Shown piece after piece: positions 23,522 through 23,671 of a stretch of DNA of 23,671 bases; the first letter of the stretch is position 1, and each line of letters starts with the position of its first letter. Source of the stretch: Clostridiales bacterium UBA1206 (GTDB lineage Bacteria; Bacillota; Clostridia; Oscillospirales; CAG-382). The position numbers were made by a program, and so were the translations under genes. The DNA is taken from positions 6,152-29,822 of the forward strand of contig DBXS01000016.1 of the NCBI GenBank assembly GCA_002310055.1, given 5' to 3'. Under the pieces are notes generated by a model. It was given only the letters and a program-made list of their open reading frames with translations. It was not told the origin of the DNA and made no database searches.

Positions 23522-23639
23522 GCAAGGTGCTCTAAAGGACAGTAAATAAAAATCGGCTGAGGTAAGGATAGTTGATCCTTATTCCAGCCGGTTTTTTGTC
23601 GCATACCTCTGCAAGCAGGACGTTTGTGTGCCAAACGTC
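23522..23639 (+). repeat. Dispersed two-hairpin element, copy 2
   Basis: A 118-base relative of 15606-15720. The terminator hairpin is AATCGGCTG / CAGCCGGTT (23551-23559 with 23585-23593), extended by GGTAAGGAT / ATCCTTATT (23561-23569 with 23575-23583), then T6. The second hairpin GACGTTTG / CAAACGTC (23619-23626 with 23632-23639) is perfect. Several differences from copy 1 preserve pairing, for instance the G-U and C-G exchanges in the terminator stem. The first small hairpin is weaker here (CTC in place of TCC). It lies 34 bases after the GH127-like gene. Confidence 0.85.
23549..23597 (+). terminator. Terminator inside dispersed element copy 2
   Basis: A two-part stem of nine and nine base pairs around one A-C mismatch, loop AGTTG, followed by TTTTTT. 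It would end the GH127-like transcript. Confidence 0.78.
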
Positions 23640-23645
23640 AAAAGA

Positions 23646-23671
23646 GTGAAATCTTCGGGCGCTGCCCTCAG
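23646..23671. repeat. Start of a fourth hairpin array, cut by the window edge
   Basis: Six bases after the element copy 2 the sequence reads GTGAAAT, the array 2 spacer, followed by a small hairpin GGGC-GCT-GCCC and the window end. Confidence 0.5.

Overview
The window looks like a chromosome segment of an uncultured anaerobic Gram-positive bacterium, most likely Bacillota/Clostridia from a gut-like habitat. The basis is GC-rich coding sequence, strong GGAGG-type ribosome binding sites, canonical TTGnnn-17-TATAAT promoters in AT-rich gaps, CCA-encoding tRNA genes, lipobox lipoproteins and plant/host-glycan glycosidases (GH95, GH127-like, DUF4434). The taxonomic call is an inference. There is no transposase, integrase, phage gene or CRISPR array.

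Layout. 1-45: 3' end of a tRNA gene and its terminator. 154-6067: one tightly packed, partly overlapping operon, aspartokinase (lysC) - IMPACT/YigZ-family protein - metF - metH - trmK, from one promoter to one terminator. It links the first step of the aspartate family to methionine synthesis, plus a tRNA m1A22 methyltransferase. 6071-6808: a zinc-ribbon membrane protein with its own promoter, its stop abutting the stop of a convergent Na/Pi-cotransporter + YfcE-type phosphoesterase operon (8981-6809, minus). 9139-10140: a lipoprotein with two related domains. 10221-10296: tRNA-Val(UAC). 10989-15567: a plus-strand run of GH95 fucosidase-like enzyme, YdeI family, TraX family, P-loop kinase-like protein and cytidine-deaminase-like protein. 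15953-16666 (minus): histidine phosphatase. 16841-18238: unrecognised protein. 18286-21459 (minus): large glycan-type lipoprotein (F5/8 type C, DUF4434, CBM9-like). 21601-23487: GH127-like beta-L-arabinofuranosidase.

The most interesting material is non-coding. Three gaps (10331-10722, 15606-15936, 23522-23671) hold arrays of short near-perfect hairpins. Their stems differ from hairpin to hairpin, but the few bases between them are constant: GAT/ATC in array 1, GTGAAAT/ATTTCAC in array 2, TGATG/(A)CATCA in array 3. In each complete array the constant element reads one way in the left half and as its reverse complement in the right half, so polarity flips near the middle. Hairpin loops follow the same polarity: mostly TNC or TTT on the left and mostly GNA, GNRA or A-rich on the right. 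Two of the gaps start with a dispersed element of about 115-118 bp. It has a terminator-type hairpin and a second hairpin, and some of the sequence differences between the copies preserve pairing. I do not recognise a named family. The design recalls REP/REPIN foot-plus-hairpin elements, but with feet conserved and stems variable.

How the genes work together: the first 6 kb is housekeeping amino-acid and one-carbon metabolism. The right half is accessory: glycan-degrading enzymes as separate single-gene units interspersed with small stand-alone enzymes, with hairpin arrays in the gaps.
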